NCBI RefSeq assembly: GCF_000688375.1
Contig: NZ_JIAF01000001.1
Span: 496,001 to 560,000 of the forward strand
Source: Prevotella sp. HUN102
GTDB taxonomy: Bacteria > Bacteroidota > Bacteroidia > Bacteroidales > Bacteroidaceae
Direction of reading: 5' to 3'
DNA length: 64,000 nt
Program-made: the position numbers and the translations under genes
Shown here: positions 46,148 to 54,950 of the stretch, in pieces
How the letters are laid out: every line of letters begins with the position of its first letter
Position numbering within the stretch: the first letter of the stretch is position 1
Notes under the pieces: model-generated
The model's database searches: none
What the model saw: the letters and a program-made list of their open reading frames with translations, nothing else
Told to the model about the DNA's origin: nothing

Positions 46148-47353
46148 ATGCCGGAAATATCAGTTCGAGGACTTCAAATGTCTGAATCACCTATCAGAAA
46201 ACTGACACCGTTGGCCGAAGATGCAAAGAAACGGGGCGTCAAAGTTTATCATTTAAATATCGGACAGCCAGATCTGCCAACTCCACAGTGTGGACGCGAT
46301 GCGCTGAAGAATATCAACGGAACCGTTATGGAGTATTCTCCGTCGCAGGGCTATGCTTCCTATCGCGGGAAACTTTGTGGATTCTACAAGAAATCCGACA
46401 TCAGTCTTGATGCAGACGACATCATCATCACGGCAGGTGGTTCGGAAGCCGTGCTGTTTGCATTTATGGCTTGCCTGAATCCGGGCGACGAAGTCATCCT
46501 GCCCGAGCCTGCCTATGCCAACTATATGACTTTCGCCATTTCCGCCGGTGCGACAGTCAGACCTATCCCCACTTCCATCGAAGAGGGATTTGCATTGCCG
46601 AAGGTTGAGAAGTTTGAAGAACTGATAAACGAGCGCACAAAGGCCATTATGATATGCAACCCTAACAATCCGACGGGTTATCTCTACACGCATAAGGAAA
46701 TGGAGCAGATAAGAGACATTGTGAAGAAGTACGACCTCTATCTGATTTCGGATGAGGTGTATCGTGAATACAATTACACCGGTCTGCCATATATATCGGC
46801 TATGCACCTCGAAGGAATCGAGCAGAACACGATTATGATAGATTCCGTTTCCAAGCGTTACAGCGAGTGCGGCATACGCATCGGTGCGCTTATCACTAAG
46901 AATGAGGAAGTCAGGAAGACGGTAATGAAGTTCTGTCAGGCGCGTCTTTCTCCTCCATTGATCGGTCAGATAGTTGCCGAAGCCAGTCTGGATGCGCCCG
47001 AGGAATACTACCGAGAGGTGTATGATGAGTATGTGGAGCGCAGAAAATGCCTCATTGACGGACTGAACAACATTCCGGGAGTCTATTCTCCTGTTCCGAT
47101 GGGTGCATTCTATACGGTGGCGAAACTTCCGGTAGACAATGCCGACAAGTTCTGCCGATGGTGTCTGACCGACTTTCAATACGAAGGCGAAACTGTAATG
47201 ATCGCTCCCGCATCGGGATTCTACATCACTCCGGGCGCAGGCATCGACCAAGTGCGCATTGCCTACGTGCTCAAACGTGAGGAATTGCAGCGTGCCCTGA
47301 CCGTTCTTCAAAAGGCTTTGGAGCAGTATCCCGGCAGAAAAATAAGCGAATAA
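46148..47353 (+). CDS. class I/II aminotransferase (aspartate aminotransferase-like)
   Basis: PLP-dependent aminotransferase, 401 residues. Signatures are VYHLNIGQPDLPTPQ at the N-terminus, AGGSEAVLFAFMACLNPGDE, ICNPNNPTGYLYTHKEMEQI, LISDEVYREYNYTG and the PLP-lysine motif SVSKRYSECGIRIGAL. The family makes or uses aspartate, alanine or aromatic amino acids; the substrate cannot be read from the sequence. It is 8 bases upstream of the permease gene, perhaps only by convenience. Confidence 0.92.
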   Translation: MPEISVRGLQMSESPIRKLTPLAEDAKKRGVKVYHLNIGQPDLPTPQCGRDALKNINGTVMEYSPSQGYASYRGKLCGFYKKSDISLDADDIIITAGGSEAVLFAFMACLNPGDEVILPEPAYANYMTFAISAGATVRPIPTSIEEGFALPKVEKFEELINERTKAIMICNPNNPTGYLYTHKEMEQIRDIVKKYDLYLISDEVYREYNYTGLPYISAMHLEGIEQNTIMIDSVSKRYSECGIRIGALITKNEEVRKTVMKFCQARLSPPLIGQIVAEASLDAPEEYYREVYDEYVERRKCLIDGLNNIPGVYSPVPMGAFYTVAKLPVDNADKFCRWCLTDFQYEGETVMIAPASGFYITPGAGIDQVRIAYVLKREELQRALTVLQKALEQYPGRKISE

Positions 47354-47361
47354 TACGATAT

Positions 47362-48609
47362 ATGAACTTTCCATTATTTATAGCGAGAAAGATAAACGAC
47401 AGCGGGGATAAGACCAGAAAGGTTTCCAAGCCTGCCATCCGAATTGCCACTTTCGGCGTGGCTATTGGTCTTGCCGTTATGATAGTGTCGGTTTGCGTGG
47501 TATTGGGATTCAAACACTCCGTGCGCAACAAGGTAATAGGGTTCGGAAGCCATATTACCGTTGCCGACTTTATGACTTTGCAGAGTTCCGAACAATATCC
47601 TATTCAGATTACGGACAGCGTGAGGAACGCATTGGCAAAGGTAAAAGGTGTGAAGCACGTGCAGAGATTCGCCTACACACAGGGCATATTGAAAACCGAT
47701 GACGACTTTCTTGGTATGGTATTGAAAGGTGTCGGACCTGAGTTCGACTCCACTTTCATTCATCAGAATATGCTGGAAGGCAGTATTCCCGTCTTTTCAG
47801 ACAGTGCCAATCAGCAGAAGATTGTCATATCGAAGACCATTGCCGACAAGCTGAATCTGAAACTGGGGCAGAGCATCTTCGCCTATTTTGTGAATAAAGA
47901 TGGGGTGCGCACGCGTAAATTCACAATCAACGGAATTTACGAAACGAATATGAAGCATTTCGACTCGCAGATCTGCTTTACCGATTTATACACAACGAAC
48001 AAGCTAAACGGCTGGGCTGCCGATCAATATTCGGGGGCAGAATTGCAGGTGAACGACTTTGAGAAGCTCGACGAAACGGCACTGAATGTCTTGAAAAGCG
48101 TGAAGAATAAGACAGACGACTACGAAGGTACTTATTCTGCCGATACTGTCATCGAACAGTATCCACAGATATTTTCTTGGCTCGACCTGATGGATCTTAA
48201 CGTTTGGATGATTCTCGCCCTGATGGTGGCAGTTGCCGGCGTAACGATGATTTCCGGTCTTCTCATTATCATACTGGAGCGCACGCAGATGATTGGTTTA
48301 CTCAAAGCAATGGGCGCAAAGAACAGACAGATAAGAAGTATATTCCTCTGGTTTGCCACCTTTATCATCGGCAAGGGACTGCTGTGGGGCAACATTGTTG
48401 GAATAGGAATCATATTAATCCAGAAGTATTTCGGACTGATTGAGCTGAATCCACAGACCTATTATGTGAGTACGGTACCCGTGGAAATCAACATTCCCCT
48501 GATCTTAGCCCTGAACATAGCCACATTATTAATATGTGTGTTCGTGCTCATCGCACCGAGTTTCCTCATAAGTCATATTCATCCTGCCAAATCAATGCAC
48601 TACGAATAG
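47362..48609 (+). CDS. LolC/LolE-like ABC transporter permease (FtsX family)
   Basis: Inner-membrane permease with the MacB-like periplasmic core and FtsX domain, 415 residues. The N-terminus MNFPLFIARKIND and the first helix with RIATFGVAIGLAVMIVSVCV are typical of LolC/E, which extract lipoproteins from the inner membrane. Three more helices lie at about 280-310, 330-355 and 375-400 (MILALMVAVAGVTMISGLLI, LLKAMGAKNRQIRSIFLW). No LolD-type ATPase is adjacent, as is common in Bacteroidetes. Lipoprotein export is the likely but unproven role. Confidence 0.85.
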   Translation: MNFPLFIARKINDSGDKTRKVSKPAIRIATFGVAIGLAVMIVSVCVVLGFKHSVRNKVIGFGSHITVADFMTLQSSEQYPIQITDSVRNALAKVKGVKHVQRFAYTQGILKTDDDFLGMVLKGVGPEFDSTFIHQNMLEGSIPVFSDSANQQKIVISKTIADKLNLKLGQSIFAYFVNKDGVRTRKFTINGIYETNMKHFDSQICFTDLYTTNKLNGWAADQYSGAELQVNDFEKLDETALNVLKSVKNKTDDYEGTYSADTVIEQYPQIFSWLDLMDLNVWMILALMVAVAGVTMISGLLIIILERTQMIGLLKAMGAKNRQIRSIFLWFATFIIGKGLLWGNIVGIGIILIQKYFGLIELNPQTYYVSTVPVEINIPLILALNIATLLICVFVLIAPSFLISHIHPAKSMHYE

Positions 48610-48728
48610 ACGGAAAAACTATATTAAACTATTGAGTTTTTGATAATTACAACATTTTTAAACAGAAAAAGCGAATTAAAGAACACATTTTTCTGCACAA
48701 AACGTTTTGAAATGAGCAAAAAATAAAG

Positions 48729-48736
48729 TAACTTTG
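48729..48736 (+). promoter_or_regulatory. -7 element for the first acyl-CoA ligase
   Basis: TAACTTTG, 24 bases before the ATG at 48760; a short leader. Confidence 0.6.
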
Positions 48737-48759
48737 CACGCAATTAACAAATGTGTGCA

Positions 48760-50430
48760 ATGGATTCAATACCAAGTTTCAACTCATACATAGAGAACAG
48801 TATCAAGGATAACTGGGAAAAGGACGCCTTGACAGACTATCACGGGGCGACACTCCAGTACCACGACGTGGCAAGAAAGATTGAAAAACTGCATATCCTT
48901 TTTGAATACAGTGGGCTAAAGAAAGGAGACAAAGTGGGATTGTGCGGACGAAACTCCTCAATGTGGGCAGTCTGCTATCTGGCAACCCTTACATACGGAG
49001 CTGTGGCTGTGCCGATTCAGAACGAATTTACGCCCGAACAAGTCTACAACATCGTAAATCATTCCGAATCAAGACTTCTTTTCGTCGGCGACGTCGTTGC
49101 TCCAACGTTGGATGCAGCGCAAATGCCCAATCTTGAAGGCATCATTTATATCCCGGACTTGTCGTTGGTAATGTCAAGGTCGGAACAACTAACGTATGCA
49201 CGTGAGAATCTGAACGCCATCTTCGGACAGAAATTCCCTAAATATTTCCACAAGGAGCACGTAAGCTACCATATTGACTGTGCGGAAGAACTGGCTCTGA
49301 TCAACTATACCAGCGGAACAACCGGCTTTTCAAAAGGCGTAATGATTCCTTATCGTGCGTTATGGAGCAACTTGGATTGGGCAAACAGCGAGTTCGGCGT
49401 GCATATTCCGAAGCACTCCAACATCCTTTGCACGTTGCCGATGGCTCATATGTACGGTATGACGTGCGAGTTCATCTTCAACATCTGCTTCGGAAACCAT
49501 CTCTTCTTCCTCACAAGGCTGCCCAGTCCAACGCTGATTTCAGAGGCTTGCAGCGAAGTAAAGCCGGCAATGGTCGTTGCAGTTCCGTTGGTTGTAGACA
49601 AGATTATACGCAAAAAGATATTTCCACAGATTGACAACAGAGCCACTTCAATGCTGTTGAAAATGCCCGTTATCAACAAGAAAATCAAGGAAAAGATCCG
49701 CAACCTTGTAATGGAGGCATTCGGAGGAAACGCCTATCAGGTAATGACCGGTGGTGCGGCGTTGAACAAGGAAATTGAAGATTTCCTCACAAGCATTGAT
49801 TTTCCCGTGAATGCGGGCTATGGAACAACGGAAACTGCTCCGATGATCACATACAGCGACCAGTCGGATTTCGTGGGAGGTTCGTGCGGCACCATCGTAA
49901 AGCACATGGAAATGAAGATTCTCAGTTCCGACCCAAAGACCATTCCGGGCGAAATCATCGCACGAGGATTAAACGTAATGCAGGGCTATTTCAAGAACGA
50001 AGAAGCCACAAAAGCCGTGCTCGACAGCGACGGATGGTATCATACGGGCGACCTTGCCACAATGGATGAAACCGGACACGTATTCATCCGAGGCAGAATA
50101 AAGAATATGCTGCTCGGCGCAAACGGGCAGAATATCTACCCGGAAGAAATAGAAGACAAGCTCAACTCAATGGCAATGGTCAGCGAAAGCCTGATAATCC
50201 AAAACGGCGACAAGCTGATCGGACTTGTAGTACCCGATATGGAGGAAGCATCCTCAATGGGTTTCAGCGAGGAAGACCTGCAAAGCATTATGGAAGAAAA
50301 CCGTAATGCCCTCAACCAAATCCTCCCGACATTCTGCAAGATATCGACTATCAGAATCCAACAAGAGGAATTCAAGAAAACTCCCAAGAAGAGTATCAAG
50401 CGTTATTTATATCAGAACGCAGAAGTATAA
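48760..50430 (+). CDS. AMP-binding acyl-CoA ligase, copy 1
   Basis: Adenylate-forming enzyme that probably activates a fatty acid to acyl-CoA (or acyl-AMP). Taking the ATG at 48760 gives 556 residues and an N-terminus (MDSIPSFNSYIENSIKDNWE) that aligns with its neighbour; an ATG three codons earlier is only 8 bases from the predicted transcription start. Motifs are INYTSGTTGFSKGVMIPYRA (A3), GYGTTETAPMITY (A5), DGWYHTGDLATMDETGHVFI (A7), IRGRIKNMLLGANGQNIYPE (A8) and the C-terminal catalytic Lys in KKTPKKSIKRYLYQ (A10). It is followed by its own terminator. Confidence 0.92.
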   Translation: MDSIPSFNSYIENSIKDNWEKDALTDYHGATLQYHDVARKIEKLHILFEYSGLKKGDKVGLCGRNSSMWAVCYLATLTYGAVAVPIQNEFTPEQVYNIVNHSESRLLFVGDVVAPTLDAAQMPNLEGIIYIPDLSLVMSRSEQLTYARENLNAIFGQKFPKYFHKEHVSYHIDCAEELALINYTSGTTGFSKGVMIPYRALWSNLDWANSEFGVHIPKHSNILCTLPMAHMYGMTCEFIFNICFGNHLFFLTRLPSPTLISEACSEVKPAMVVAVPLVVDKIIRKKIFPQIDNRATSMLLKMPVINKKIKEKIRNLVMEAFGGNAYQVMTGGAALNKEIEDFLTSIDFPVNAGYGTTETAPMITYSDQSDFVGGSCGTIVKHMEMKILSSDPKTIPGEIIARGLNVMQGYFKNEEATKAVLDSDGWYHTGDLATMDETGHVFIRGRIKNMLLGANGQNIYPEEIEDKLNSMAMVSESLIIQNGDKLIGLVVPDMEEASSMGFSEEDLQSIMEENRNALNQILPTFCKISTIRIQQEEFKKTPKKSIKRYLYQNAEV

Positions 50431-50448
50431 CACATAAAAGGCATTAAG

Positions 50449-50516
50449 TACCACTGATTTATTCCTTCAACGTCCGCTGCACCGTTATGCAGTAATTGGA
50501 GGATAAATCAGTGGTA
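50449..50516 (+). terminator. compound terminator after ligase copy 1
   Basis: 13-bp perfect outer stem TACCACTGATTTA / TAAATCAGTGGTA (50449-50461 and 50504-50516) around a GC-richer inner region, then TTTTTGTTCT. It separates the two ligase genes into independent units. Confidence 0.75.
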
Positions 50517-50586
50517 TTTTTGTTCTATTTAGAACGACAAGGCTAAAAAACTGCACATTATTTTTTGAATTGTGCAGATTTATGGC

Positions 50587-50594
50587 TATCTTTG
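50587..50594 (+). promoter_or_regulatory. -7 element for the second acyl-CoA ligase
   Basis: TATCTTTG, 23 bases before the ATG at 50617; nearly the same distance as for copy 1. Confidence 0.6.
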
Positions 50595-50616
50595 CACTTA
50601 GCTTAAACATTATGCG

Positions 50617-52278
50617 ATGGAAAAAATACCAAGTTTTAATGAAATGATAGAAAAGAGCATTATTTCCCATTGGGATTTGGACGCTCTTACAGACTATAAA
50701 GGAAAGACCCTTCAGTATCACGATGTGGCTCGAAAGATTGAGAAAATCCACATTATGTTTGAAGCAAGCGGTGTAGTGAAAGGCGACAAAATAGCTATTT
50801 GTGGCAGAAATTCATCTATGTGGGCTGTTGCATTCCTTGCAACACTCACATACGGAGCGATTGCAGTCCCCATTCTGCACGAATTTACACCCGATCAGGT
50901 ACACAACATTGTGAACCATTCCGACTCAAAGATTCTCTTTGTGGGCGACGTTGTGGCAACAGAAGTCGATGCAACAAAGATGCCGGGACTCGAAGGCATT
51001 ATCTATCTGCCCGACCTCTCGCTCGTTATCAGCCGAACAGAGAAGCTCACATACGCCCGCGAACATCTGAACGAGATGTTCGGTAAGAAATATCCGAAAT
51101 ATTTCCGACAGGAACACGTTCACTACTACCGTGAACAAAGTCCCGACGAACTGGCACTTATCAACTACACAAGCGGCACTACCGGCCGTTCAAAGGGCGT
51201 TATGATTCCCTACCGTGCAATGTGGAGCAATGCAGACTTCGCCATCCACGTGCTCGGAAAGCAAATCAAGGCAGGCGACAACGTAATCAGCATCCTGCCG
51301 ATGGCGCACATGTACGGAATGGCCTTCGAGTTTATCTTTGAATTCATCCACGGAGTACATATATTCTTCCTTACCCGTATGCCGTCGCCGGCCATCATTG
51401 CTCAGGCACTTGCCGAAGTGAAGCCCTGCATAATGATTGCCGTGCCGCTCGTTATCGAGAAAATCATCCGCAAGCGCGTGTTCCCAAAGATTCAGAACAA
51501 CAAGATGAAGCTCCTCCTCAATATGCCGATGATCAACAAGAAGGTAAAGGAGAAGATTCGCGAACAGGTGTATCAGGCGTTCGGAGGCAATCTTTACGAG
51601 GTAATCATTGGCGGAGCCGCGCTCAACAAAGAAATTGAAGCCTTCCTGAAAGACATCGAATTTCCATTTACCGTTGGCTACGGAGCCACGGAATGTGCGC
51701 CGATTATCTGTTACAGCGACTGGAAGACATTCGCAGAAGGCTCTTGCGGCAGGGCGGCACTCCATCAGAAAGTGCGTATCGACAGCTCCGATCCGGAGAA
51801 CATTGCCGGAGAAATCCTCACAAAAGGCCCCAACGTGCTTCTCGGCTACTACAAGAATGAGGAGGACACAGCGCGCGCCATCGACAAGGATAACTGGTTC
51901 CATACCGGCGACCTCGGCACGATGGACGCTGAAGGAAACGTATTTATCCGTGGACGCTCAAAGAATATGCTCTTGGGAAGCAACGGACAGAACATCTACC
52001 CTGAAGAGATAGAAGACAAGTTGAGTTCGCTCCCACTCGTTGCAGAGTGTCTCGTGATTCAGCGTGAGGAAAAACTCGTCGCACTGGTCTATCCCGACCA
52101 CGAGGAAGCCAAGAACTTGGGATTGAGTGATAATGATATCAGAAACATTATGAACGAGAACAAGACGCAGCTCAATGCCGCTACCCCAGCCTACTGTAAT
52201 GTTTCGGATTTGGAAATACTCGACGAAGAGTTCCAAAAGACTCCAAAGAAGTCTATCAAACGATACCTATACAAGTAG
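50617..52278 (+). CDS. AMP-binding acyl-CoA ligase, copy 2 (tandem paralogue)
   Basis: 553-residue paralogue of the preceding ligase, collinear from end to end (MEKIPSFNEMIEKSIISHWD at the start, KTPKKSIKRYLYK at the end). Motifs: INYTSGTTGRSKGVMIPYRA, GYGATECAPIICY, DNWFHTGDLGTMDAEGNVFI, RGRSKNMLLGSNGQNIYPEE and the A10 lysine. By eye most positions are identical, with changes concentrated in the substrate-binding middle part (about 210-330), so the two may prefer different acids. Separate promoter and terminator. Confidence 0.92.
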   Translation: MEKIPSFNEMIEKSIISHWDLDALTDYKGKTLQYHDVARKIEKIHIMFEASGVVKGDKIAICGRNSSMWAVAFLATLTYGAIAVPILHEFTPDQVHNIVNHSDSKILFVGDVVATEVDATKMPGLEGIIYLPDLSLVISRTEKLTYAREHLNEMFGKKYPKYFRQEHVHYYREQSPDELALINYTSGTTGRSKGVMIPYRAMWSNADFAIHVLGKQIKAGDNVISILPMAHMYGMAFEFIFEFIHGVHIFFLTRMPSPAIIAQALAEVKPCIMIAVPLVIEKIIRKRVFPKIQNNKMKLLLNMPMINKKVKEKIREQVYQAFGGNLYEVIIGGAALNKEIEAFLKDIEFPFTVGYGATECAPIICYSDWKTFAEGSCGRAALHQKVRIDSSDPENIAGEILTKGPNVLLGYYKNEEDTARAIDKDNWFHTGDLGTMDAEGNVFIRGRSKNMLLGSNGQNIYPEEIEDKLSSLPLVAECLVIQREEKLVALVYPDHEEAKNLGLSDNDIRNIMNENKTQLNAATPAYCNVSDLEILDEEFQKTPKKSIKRYLYK

Positions 52279-52390
52279 GAAAAGAAATGCTCTTCAGTCT
52301 GATACAGTCCTAAAGTTCTGAAAACAGCACTAAAATTCAAACTGAGAACGCATTTCTCTCAAACGAATGCACATTAATTTCATATAGATT

Positions 52391-52421
52391 AAGCCCTCAA
52401 ACTCTCGCAGTTTGAGGGCTT
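52391..52421 (+). terminator. terminator after ligase copy 2
   Basis: 13-bp perfect stem AAGCCCTCAAACT / AGTTTGAGGGCTT, 5-base loop, followed by TTTTCATT. Confidence 0.85.
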
Positions 52422-52538
52422 TTTCATTGCTCCATCAAAACGTTGGAAAGCATTGCCAACAGAAAAATGAGACAATCTTTCCACCATTAAAAAGAACACT
52501 CATAACACATTGAATATAAACCACTTACAAACACTCTA

Positions 52539-52626
52539 CAAACATGCGAAGATTGCAGCTCATTCTTCGCAAAAATGGAATGCAAATGTGCGAAGATTGA
52601 ATTGCATTCTTCGCACGTTTGCATCA
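52539..52626 (+). repeat. four-unit 22-bp dyad array, copy 9
   Basis: Units at 52539 (GCG), 52561 (CGC), 52583 (GCG) and 52605 (CGC): RFRF. Units 3 and 4 form an imperfect 13-bp inverted repeat. A CACTTACAAAC sequence, like the end of the conserved tail, lies upstream (about 52522-52532) rather than downstream. Confidence 0.9.
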
Positions 52627-52698
52627 CAACGGAATAACGCCCATTTCTCTCTACATAAAAAACAGGCACAATAATTTGTAAAACTGCTTTAATTTGAT

Positions 52699-52706
52699 TA
52701 TTTTTG
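52699..52706 (+). promoter_or_regulatory. -7 element for the LRR lipoprotein
   Basis: TATTTTTG, 59 bases before the ATG at 52765. Confidence 0.5.
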
Positions 52707-52764
52707 TAACGAACTAAACAATAGTACAACAATCTATTGATTCATAACCAAATTTATATCCATT

Positions 52765-54132
52765 ATGAAAAAACAAAAAATTTCATTCATCCTAATGCTT
52801 CTCGGCATTATTATGTTCGCAGCTTGCTCTGACAAGGACGAGCCGGAACAGTCGTTTACAATCTCCGTGAAACCTGCCACGCTATCGCTTATCGTAGGAC
52901 AGAGTGAAACACTCACCGTAACCGGTGCGCCCAAAGATGCAGAAATAATATGGAGATCGTCCAACGAGCAAGTTGCTAAAGTGCGAAACGGCAGAGTGGA
53001 AGCAGTCGGAGAAGGCTCTGCCAACATTATGGTTATTGCCAGAAAAGGCAATATCTCTTCTGAAGCACAGTGCCAAATTACTGTCAAGAAAGCTGTTTTG
53101 GAGAAGTATATCAGCTTTGACGATGCCTACCTGAACAAGACTTTGCTGGAGATTCCCGGTCTGGATGCCAATAAAGACGGTGAGATTTCGCCCGAAGAAG
53201 CCAAGACCATACACAAACTCAACTTCAGCTATCCGGCAGGCGAAAGTGTTCCCGCTGAGAAAACCATCAAGAGTCTAAAGGGTCTGGAATATTTTGTAAA
53301 CCTCGATACGCTTACATTGAACTATCATAAAATATCCGATGCCACCCCTATCAGCAAGCTGAGCAAACTCTCGCAACTGCACTTAGGCGGTAATCCCATC
53401 ACGGCTATCGACCTTTCAAACCTCAAGGAACTGAGAGACTTGCGCATCTTCAAGTGTGAAATAGCCAATCTGAACCTTGCCAACAACACCAAACTGGAGA
53501 TATTGGACATTCACAATACGAGCATCGGCAGCATAGACCTCACCTCACTCAAAGAGCTTTCAATTATCGTGGCGCGTGAAACGAAGCTCACAAAGATTGA
53601 ACTCAAAGACCTGCCAAAGCTCACTGGCGTAGACTTGCGCCAAAGTCTGCTGCAAGAAATAGTTGTAAGCAATTTGCCGAAACTGGAAAAACTGTATATC
53701 GAACAAAACCAAATCAGCAAGATTCAGCTCAGCAACCTGCCCGAACTGCAACATCTCGTAGCTTATGAGAACCAGATCAGCAAGATAGATTTCAGTCTTC
53801 CGAAACTGATGTTCCTCACTATCCACCAGAATAAAATTACCGAAGCCGACTTCAGCAAGATGCCTATGCTCTTCCGTTGCTATATGAGCAACAACCTTTT
53901 GAAGAAAGCCGACTTCAGCAACAATAAGGTTATCGCACAAATAGAAATGTCGGAAATGCCGAATCTCGAACTCATCGACCTGAAAAACGGCGAATTTTCG
54001 GATAATGCCGAATACGAAATGCTGTATAACAACGTCAAGTTGAAGAAGATACGCGTAGACAGCGGCGCAGAAGAAACCTATGTGAAGGGCTTAGTAAAGA
54101 ATTTCCCGGACATTGAAGTGGTAACAGAGTAG
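52765..54132 (+). CDS. Ig-like / leucine-rich-repeat surface lipoprotein
   Basis: A 455-residue lipoprotein with signal peptide and lipobox FAAC (C21). Order: a bacterial Ig-like (Big_2) domain at about 30-108 (LSLIVGQSETLTVTGAPKDA, VAKVRNGRVEAVGEGSANIM), an EF-hand/dockerin-like calcium loop (DANKDGEISPEEA) at about 133-145, then ten or more leucine-rich repeats of about 20-22 residues (LSQLHLGGNPITAIDLSNLK and similar). The architecture is that of BspA-like adhesins of oral and gut Bacteroidetes; the binding partner is unknown. No C-terminal sorting tail is present, which fits lipid anchoring. Confidence 0.85.
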   Translation: MKKQKISFILMLLGIIMFAACSDKDEPEQSFTISVKPATLSLIVGQSETLTVTGAPKDAEIIWRSSNEQVAKVRNGRVEAVGEGSANIMVIARKGNISSEAQCQITVKKAVLEKYISFDDAYLNKTLLEIPGLDANKDGEISPEEAKTIHKLNFSYPAGESVPAEKTIKSLKGLEYFVNLDTLTLNYHKISDATPISKLSKLSQLHLGGNPITAIDLSNLKELRDLRIFKCEIANLNLANNTKLEILDIHNTSIGSIDLTSLKELSIIVARETKLTKIELKDLPKLTGVDLRQSLLQEIVVSNLPKLEKLYIEQNQISKIQLSNLPELQHLVAYENQISKIDFSLPKLMFLTIHQNKITEADFSKMPMLFRCYMSNNLLKKADFSNNKVIAQIEMSEMPNLELIDLKNGEFSDNAEYEMLYNNVKLKKIRVDSGAEETYVKGLVKNFPDIEVVTE

Positions 54133-54240
54133 GAGAAATAAGGCAGATAAGTGTGAATGATAAAGAAACCTTCTCATAAATTTGGTGATTTCTTTACTTA
54201 TTCTATTATCAACTTATTCCAAACCTGGCTATAAACAAAA

Positions 54241-54276
54241 AAGCGATGTGCGTTTATGAATATACGCACATCGCTT
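54241..54276. terminator. bidirectional terminator between LRR gene and Crp-family gene
   Basis: 13-bp perfect stem AAGCGATGTGCGT / ACGCACATCGCTT, 10-base loop; TTTTCTTA follows on plus and CGCTTTTTTGTTT on minus. It serves two convergent genes. Confidence 0.85.
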
Positions 54277-54332
54277 TTTCTTATCACTTATGTTGCACTC
54301 TTCTTCAGAAAAACCTGTATGGAAGAATGTCT

Positions 54333-54926
54333 TTAATCGAGCAGAGTGGACGCACGCACACGGCTCAGCGTCTCGGGTGTCATCTGCAAATAACTTGCAA
54401 TATACACCAATGGGGCACGGAGAATAACCTGTGGGTTCAGCTTGCACATCTTCTTGTATCTGTCCTGAGCCGTCTCGAAACGCACGAGGTCGGCGTGTAT
54501 CTGGGAAATAATCAGGCTCTCTTCCAATATCTTACGATACAGAATCTGAATATTCACGTTGTGCAAAGCCACTTGCTCCAATCTATGTTTCGGCAAAGCA
54601 TATACCAAAGTCGGTTCCAACGCTTCCACTTGGAGCTTTGTCGGCTCTTCGCGGAACAGACTCTCGATACACATAAAGATGGTACGGTCTTCTCCCAGAT
54701 GTTCGGTAATCTGCTTGCCGTTCTTGAAATAGAACTGGCGAATCAGTCCACGCTCAATGTAATAGATACTGTTGCAAACTTCGCCTTCCTTCAGAATCAT
54801 CTCGCCTTTCGCATACTTGCGTGGGACAAGAATACTTTCCAACACGTCAAGCTCATCGTGAGTCATTGTGCTGTACTTCCTCGCCAACTCACGCGCTATA
54901 TCTCTGGTTTCGATGGTTTCTTTCAT
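54333..54926 (-). CDS. Crp/Fnr family transcriptional regulator
   Basis: A 197-residue regulator with an N-terminal cyclic-nucleotide-binding-like beta-roll (VPRKYAKGEMILKEGEVCNS, IYYIERGLIRQFYFKNGKQI) and a C-terminal helix-turn-helix (VYIASYLQMTPETLSRVRAS). The usual cAMP-contact Arg/Ser pair is not evident, and there is no N-terminal cysteine cluster for an Fnr-type Fe-S centre, so the effector is unknown. It begins 24 bases after lepA and is probably co-transcribed. Confidence 0.88.
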   Translation of the reverse strand: MKETIETRDIARELARKYSTMTHDELDVLESILVPRKYAKGEMILKEGEVCNSIYYIERGLIRQFYFKNGKQITEHLGEDRTIFMCIESLFREEPTKLQVEALEPTLVYALPKHRLEQVALHNVNIQILYRKILEESLIISQIHADLVRFETAQDRYKKMCKLNPQVILRAPLVYIASYLQMTPETLSRVRASTLLD

Positions 54927-54950
54927 TATGTTATTTCTCCTAAATGGTTT

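Larger units (their letters stand above)
52279..52764. other. intergenic region with terminator, repeat array and promoter
   Basis: 486 bases: terminator of ligase copy 2 (52391-52421), the four-unit array (52539-52626) and the -7 element of the LRR gene (52699-52706). The 81-codon minus frame at 52487 is array-derived. Confidence 0.75.
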
